The position numbers were made by a program, and so were the translations under genes. This document shows, in pieces, positions 58,902 through 64,000 of a stretch of DNA of 64,000 nucleotides. Origin of the DNA: Acidimicrobiaceae bacterium (GTDB taxonomy: Bacteria; Actinomycetota; Acidimicrobiia; Acidimicrobiales; Ilumatobacteraceae); NCBI GenBank assembly GCA_020637235.1, contig JACJWG010000001.1, positions 372,001 through 436,000 of the forward strand, written 5' to 3'. A model generated the notes under the pieces. It saw only the letters and a program-made list of their open reading frames with translations. It did no database searches and had not been told where the DNA came from. Position 1 is the first letter of the stretch. Each line of letters begins with the position of its first letter.

Positions 58902-59195
58902 ATGTCACTCAAGCCGCTGGACGACCGCATCGTCGTGAAGCCGAACGAGGCCGAGCAGACGACTGCTTCGGGTCTCGTGATCCCGGACACTGCCAAGGAG
59001 AAGCCGCAGCAGGGTTCCGTCATCGCCGTCGGCCCTGGCCGTTGGAGCGACGACAAGGGCGCCCACAGCCCGCTCGACGTGAAGGTCGGCGACACGGTGC
59101 TGTACTCGAAGTACGGCGGCACCGAGGTCACCGTCGACGGCCAGGACCTGCTGATCCTCACCAGCCGCGACGTCCTCGCGATCGTCGAGAAGTGA
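58902..59195 (+). CDS. groS: Co-chaperonin GroES
   Basis: A 97-residue co-chaperonin ([37 protein letters not shown]). The mobile loop that contacts GroEL is intact. GGAGG lies 9 nt before the ATG. It forms a heptameric lid for GroEL, encoded 12 bp downstream. Confidence 0.98.
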   Translation: MSLKPLDDRIVVKPNEAEQTTASGLVIPDTAKEKPQQGSVIAVGPGRWSDDKGAHSPLDVKVGDTVLYSKYGGTEVTVDGQDLLILTSRDVLAIVEK

Positions 59196-60848
<1,653 letters not shown>

Positions 60849-60933
60849 CCCCTCCCGCTCCGTCGAGCGGCTCCTGCTGACGCAGGAATACCACCGAACC
60901 ACCGGGGGTTGACTCGCTCATCCCCCGCACGAT

Positions 60934-60974
60934 CCGCCCCGGGCGCGGGCCTCGAACGAGGCCCCCCGGGGCGG
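60934..60974 (+). terminator. Long GC hairpin after groL, probable terminator
   Basis: CCGCCCCGG and CCGGGGCGG enclose a second stem GGGCCTC / GAGGCCC with a GAAC loop, followed by TCGTCGTTCTCC. It lies 85 bp after the groL stop in a 218-bp gap; nothing else was recognised there. Confidence 0.65.
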
Positions 60975-61066
60975 TCGTCGTTCTCCGGGGGCGCCCGATC
61001 TCCTCCGGCCGGGTTGCCGCACGACGATCGGGCCGGACCATCGGACGGTGGAGGAGCGTGCCCCGG

Positions 61067-61705
61067 ATGGATCGTCGCGAGATCTACAGCCTCACCGGCT
61101 CGATCGTGCGCATCACCGCGCCCGACGACGGCGTCGTGTGGTTGTTCAGCGTCGAGTCGGCCGCCGGCACGATGGCCGTGCTCCGCCCGTGCAACACCGG
61201 GTCGAAGGAGTTCGCGAAGGCCGTCGAGCCCGGCACCGAACTCGCCCTCACCGCCGGCACCAGCGACGGGGTGCTCCACGGCCTGCTCACCGTGCAACGT
61301 TGGTCGCCGGGCCAGCGCATGCTGGTCGTCGACAACCCGCCGCTCGAGTTCTCGCAGCGGCGCGAGTCGTTCCGGGTGCGCGCCGCGGTGCCGGTCGAGG
61401 TGCTCGTCGGTGCGCGTCTCGTGCGTGGGACCACCCACGACCTCTCCCAGGGCGGCGGCGCGATCGCCCTGCCGGCCGACGTCGACGTGGCCGTGGGCGA
61501 CGAGTTGCTCGTGGTGGTGCGGACCGAGCGACGACCGATCCTCGTGGCGGCCGCCGTGCTCGGACGCCATCCCGACGTGCGCAACGCGGTTCGCACCCGC
61601 TTCGTGCAGATCACCCCGTTCGACCAGAGCGTGCTGGCCGCCGAGATCCGCCGTCTCGAGGTTGCGAAGGTGAGCACGGCTCGCCAGATGCTGAGCAGCC
61701 GATGA
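61067..61705 (+). CDS. PilZ-domain protein, YcgR-like
   Basis: A 212-residue protein with an N-terminal YcgR-type beta-barrel and a C-terminal PilZ domain. The cyclic-di-GMP motifs are visible: RRESFR (RxxxR) in the inter-domain linker and THDLSQGGG, the (D/N)xSxxG motif. It should bind c-di-GMP and pass the signal to motility, envelope or regulatory targets. The ATG at 61067 has GGAGGAG ~10 nt upstream; a GTG at 61058 would be too close. Its stop overlaps the next small gene (ATGA). Confidence 0.82.
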   Translation: MDRREIYSLTGSIVRITAPDDGVVWLFSVESAAGTMAVLRPCNTGSKEFAKAVEPGTELALTAGTSDGVLHGLLTVQRWSPGQRMLVVDNPPLEFSQRRESFRVRAAVPVEVLVGARLVRGTTHDLSQGGGAIALPADVDVAVGDELLVVVRTERRPILVAAAVLGRHPDVRNAVRTRFVQITPFDQSVLAAEIRRLEVAKVSTARQMLSSR

Positions 61706-61977
61706 ACGACGAGCCGGACGAGGTCGTGTCGATCCTCGCGATCGTCGACGGCGACACCTGGCTGCGCTCGGCCACGGTCGCGCACCGGGCACCCGGCGTC
61801 GTCCAGGTTCGCACGGACGAGCCGGTGCCGCTCCCGATCGGCAGCGTCGTGGGGCTCCAGGTGCATGGATCCACCCAGGCGGGACCGAGCGGGCCCACGA
61901 CCGTGACGCTCGCCGTGGTGTCGGACACGATCGGCGACACCGTCACGGCGCTGCGCCCGATCGAACGCCGGAGCTGA
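61702..61977 (+). CDS. Small protein of unknown function coupled to the PilZ gene
   Basis: A 91-residue protein rich in beta-prone residues (VVSILAIVDGDTWLRSATV, TVTLAVVSDTIGDTVTAL). I do not recognise a family. It overlaps the PilZ gene by 4 bp, so the two are made together. It could be a partner or a reduced PilZ-like barrel; neither is shown by motifs. Confidence 0.6.
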   Translation: MNDEPDEVVSILAIVDGDTWLRSATVAHRAPGVVQVRTDEPVPLPIGSVVGLQVHGSTQAGPSGPTTVTLAVVSDTIGDTVTALRPIERRS

Positions 61978-61983
61978 CACCGG

Positions 61984-61989
61984 TAGCCT
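61984..61989 (+). promoter_or_regulatory. Leaderless -10 box of the small membrane protein gene
   Basis: GGTAGCCT with -10 TAGCCT lies 6 nt before the GTG at 61996, nearly the same string as at dusB. Confidence 0.5.
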
Positions 61990-61995
61990 CGCCCG

Positions 61996-62499
61996 GTGCC
62001 CTCCCCCGCCGGCAAGCGACCGTTTTGGATGCACCAGCTCGTCGAGTACCTGCTCGGCGGGGTGCTGATCGCGCAGGGGCTGCAGAGCCCGGATCCGATC
62101 GCGCCGGCCGTCGCTGGTGCGCTCGTGGTGCTGAACGCGGCCACGGTGCGCGGGGGCGCCCTGTCGGCGTTCCGGCTGACCACACGATCGCTGCATCGTG
62201 TGCTCGACGTCGTGGTCCTCGCCACGGTCGTGGTGCTCGCCGTACAACCCTGGGTCGACGTCGAGGCCGGCGTGCGGTTGGTGATGGTGGCCATCGCCGC
62301 GGTGCTCGGGTTCGTGTGGTGGCAGAGCAGCTTCGCCGAACGCAGCCGGCGGGGGGCCGCACCCGCCGGTGCCGGCGCCGATGACGGCGGGTCCGGCGAT
62401 CGCAGCACCGAGATCGGCCGGGTCGCAGGGCGTGTCGTCGGCGGTGGGGTGAACGCCGCACGGCGAGCAGCCGCCAAGCGTCGCAGCCCCGACGGCTGA
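61996..62499 (+). CDS. Membrane protein of unknown function
   Basis: A 167-residue protein with about four hydrophobic segments (EYLLGGVLIAQGLQ, APAVAGALVVLNAATV, VLDVVVLATVVVLAVQPWV, LVMVAIAAVLGFVWW), then a disordered Gly/Ala-rich, basic C-terminal tail. No family is recognised by eye. GTG start behind a TAGCCT -10 box. Confidence 0.7.
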   Translation: MPSPAGKRPFWMHQLVEYLLGGVLIAQGLQSPDPIAPAVAGALVVLNAATVRGGALSAFRLTTRSLHRVLDVVVLATVVVLAVQPWVDVEAGVRLVMVAIAAVLGFVWWQSSFAERSRRGAAPAGAGADDGGSGDRSTEIGRVAGRVVGGGVNAARRAAAKRRSPDG

Positions 62500-62512
62500 C
62501 CACACCCACGGG

Positions 62513-62518
62513 TATCCT
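62513..62518 (+). promoter_or_regulatory. Leaderless -10 box of the 58-residue protein gene
   Basis: GGGTATCCT with -10 TATCCT lies 6 nt before the ATG at 62525. Confidence 0.5.
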
Positions 62519-62524
62519 CGGCAC

Positions 62525-62701
62525 ATGGCCTTCGAGACCCCCGCCCCCGACCTCGCCAAGCTCGTCGCCGCGTGGGAGGAGTTCGAACGTGGTGAGGAGA
62601 CGCCCGGCAAGGTGCTGTCGAAGCTGAAGACCGCCGGTCTCCCGGCGGTGCTCGCCGAGCTGCAGCAGGCCGGCTGGACGCCGAGCGTCACGACCGGCTG
62701 A
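62525..62701 (+). CDS. Small 58-residue protein, hypothetical
   Basis: The frame MAFETPAPDLAKLVAAWEEF to PSVTTG is short but looks real: balanced composition, amphipathic helices, an RGEETPGKVLSKLKTAGL turn-helix and a well-formed leaderless -10 box in front. It resembles the small helical actinobacterial proteins of unknown function often found near Nudix genes; this is recollection, not a search. Confidence 0.6.
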   Translation: MAFETPAPDLAKLVAAWEEFERGEETPGKVLSKLKTAGLPAVLAELQQAGWTPSVTTG

Positions 62702-62744
62702 CGAACGCCCCCGCCACCTCCCGCCCCCGGTCGACCGAGCTCGC

Positions 62745-63449
62745 GTGAACGCCGACGGCGCCCCCCGTCGGCGTGGCGGCGACCAGTTCATCCCACGCCC
62801 CGACCAGTGGCGCCTCGGCGGCGCGGCGCCCTGGGCGTCCGGCCGGCGGCCCCATGGCATCCGCCTCGACGAACTGCTCGACGTGGTGCGCGCACGGGTG
62901 CCCGGACGGCTCGCGCCGCCGTTTCCCGATGCCCGCAACTCGGCGGTGCTGATCGTGCTGCACGACACGCCTCAGGGCCCCGAGGTGTTGTTCACCAAGC
63001 GGGCGAGCCACCTGCGCAACCACCGCGGGGAGATCAGCTTCCCCGGCGGCCGGATGGATCCGGACGAGACACCGATCGACACGGCGCTGCGTGAGGCCTG
63101 GGAGGAGGTCGCGCTCGATCCGGGGCTCGTCACCGTGCACGGCGAGCTCGACCACCTGTCCACCATCGTCAGCCGCAGCTACATCGTCCCGGTGGTGGCC
63201 ACGGTCGACGTGCGACCCGAGCTCACGCCGCACGACGCCGAGGTCGCGCGCATCTTGTGGGTGCCGCTCGACGTGCTCGCCGACGCCGACACGTATCGCG
63301 AGGAGTGGTGGGGAACGCCCGATCTCGAACGCCCGATCCACTTCTTCGAGCTCGAGGACGAGACCGTGTGGGGCGCCACGGCCCGCATGCTGCACCAGTT
63401 GCTCCGGCTCGCCCACGCGGTGGACGGGCCGGAGCCGCCGGCGTGGTGA
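62745..63449 (+). CDS. Nudix hydrolase, CoA pyrophosphatase (NudL)-like
   Basis: A 234-residue Nudix protein. The Nudix box GGRMDPDETPIDTALREAWEEV has all catalytic acidic residues, and it is preceded by LFTKRASHLRNHRGEISFP, the sequence typical of CoA pyrophosphatases (LLTRRS..LR.H.GqisFPGG). It probably cleaves CoA or oxidised CoA to phosphopantetheine and ADP. GTG start. Confidence 0.87.
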   Translation: MNADGAPRRRGGDQFIPRPDQWRLGGAAPWASGRRPHGIRLDELLDVVRARVPGRLAPPFPDARNSAVLIVLHDTPQGPEVLFTKRASHLRNHRGEISFPGGRMDPDETPIDTALREAWEEVALDPGLVTVHGELDHLSTIVSRSYIVPVVATVDVRPELTPHDAEVARILWVPLDVLADADTYREEWWGTPDLERPIHFFELEDETVWGATARMLHQLLRLAHAVDGPEPPAW

Positions 63450-63467
63450 CCTCCAGCGGGCCGACCG

Positions 63468-63953
63468 TCAGGGCCCGCCGGCCGCTCGCACGGCGGCGTA
63501 GAAGGTCTCGGACCATCCGAGGCAGGTGTACCGCTCGTACCACGGGCGGGTCTGGCAGTGAGCTCGGGTGTCGGCCCGGAGCCGGGCGTCCACCCGGGCC
63601 CGGCTGGTGCCGTTCCAGTACGTCGACCCGGCGCCGTACCGGCGCTCGAGCAGCTTGAGGTTGCGGTACCCGAAGTCGTGCCGCCGGCACGCGGCGCGGA
63701 AGTCGAACGACCGGCCCGTCGAGCCGACGAGCGGCGCGGAGCACCCGTCGGTGCTCCAGTCGAACCAGGGGTCCGCCGCCGTGCCAGCGGTGCTGACGAA
63801 CAGGTCGAGGCTCACCTGGTGGACCAGGCGTTCGACGAACGCGGCGTCGGTGGCGGCCGAGTGCGAGGCACCGGCGACATGGCCGGCGGATGCCGGCGAC
63901 AGGACGGTCAGGAGGCTCGTGACCGCGACGAGCACACGGAGGCGACGTGCCAT
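63468..63953 (-). CDS. Secreted prokaryotic phospholipase A2
   Basis: A 161-residue exported protein with a Sec signal peptide (MARRLRVLVAVTSLLTVLSPASA). The PLA2 core has STDGCSAPLVG, FRAACRRHDFGYRN with the catalytic His-Asp pair, and ARVDARLRADTRAHC; four cysteines (DGC, AAC, AHC, YTC) suit two disulfides, as in Streptomyces PLA2. It releases fatty acids from phospholipids outside the cell. GAGGAG lies before the ATG. It is convergent with the Nudix gene. Confidence 0.9.
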   Translation of the reverse strand: MARRLRVLVAVTSLLTVLSPASAGHVAGASHSAATDAAFVERLVHQVSLDLFVSTAGTAADPWFDWSTDGCSAPLVGSTGRSFDFRAACRRHDFGYRNLKLLERRYGAGSTYWNGTSRARVDARLRADTRAHCQTRPWYERYTCLGWSETFYAAVRAAGGP

Positions 63954-64000
63954 CGGTGCTCCTCGTGCTGTGACCGGCCGGCACGAGCCGGTCGGCGCCC

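Overview
The window is one continuous piece of a very GC-rich chromosome. It carries an actinobacterial style of gene organisation: many ATGA/GTGA stop-start overlaps, frequent GTG starts, and TAnnnT -10 boxes placed 6-10 nt before start codons with no Shine-Dalgarno sequence. The gene content fits Actinomycetota. An Ilumatobacter-like member of the Acidimicrobiia is my guess from gene style (LivM-LivG fusion, several CYP125-like P450s, IF-1 beginning [12 protein letters not shown]); it is not proven here. No insertion sequence, prophage, CRISPR array, tRNA or rRNA was seen.

Region 1 (1-31.5 kb) is accessory and catabolic. After a DUF58/transglutaminase-like pair come an acetoacetate-decarboxylase-family gene with a P450, a complete branched-chain-amino-acid-type ABC importer (binding lipoprotein, LivF, LivH, fused LivM-LivG) followed by a GntR/FCD regulator, and an acyl-CoA dehydrogenase / P450 / CitE-like lyase operon. 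Next come a P450, a glutamine-synthetase-like ligase and an EamA transporter, a divergent class I glutamine amidotransferase, and a tightly overlapped GntR / SDR / glutamine-synthetase-like / aldehyde dehydrogenase operon with a divergent third CYP125-like P450. The last block is a meta-cleavage type aromatic cluster: MhpA-like FAD hydroxylase, cupin, FAH-family enzyme, LigB-type extradiol dioxygenase, MarR regulator and an HpaE-like aldehyde dehydrogenase. An 18-bp palindrome, TCGTTYGGNNCCRAACGA, lies at four promoters across this region, including the divergent marR/aldehyde dehydrogenase promoter, and suggests one MarR regulon. A second shared operator (TTGATCAA) sits at the ABC importer and acyl-CoA dehydrogenase promoters and is plausibly read by the GntR regulator encoded between them.

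Region 2 (31.5-52.2 kb) is housekeeping. It holds infA (apparently with a CTG start), rpmJ, rpsM, rpsK, rpsD, rpoA, rplQ, truA (with a tandem-repeat N-terminus), a proline-rich membrane protein, a glycosyltransferase, rplM-rpsI, glmM, an oversized 1131-residue GlmS homologue, acpS, a fused NnrE-NnrD enzyme, alr, tsaE-tsaB-rimI-tsaD, dusB and maf.

Region 3 (52.2-58.7 kb) is a four-gene operon on the minus strand that encodes four divergent paralogues of a membrane-anchored protein family I do not recognise. Each has a short cytoplasmic tail with an EFxxPRxDAFG motif, one membrane segment, a Pro/Thr linker and a ~400-residue outer domain. It is the strongest candidate here for an undescribed system.

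Region 4 (58.7-64 kb) has groES-groEL behind two CIRCE operators, a PilZ-domain protein with a small partner, a small membrane protein, a 58-residue conserved-looking protein, a Nudix CoA-pyrophosphatase-like enzyme and a secreted prokaryotic phospholipase A2.

Palindromic 43-bp repeats with a 52-bp period occur four times at 10.3 kb and twice at 50.3 kb.
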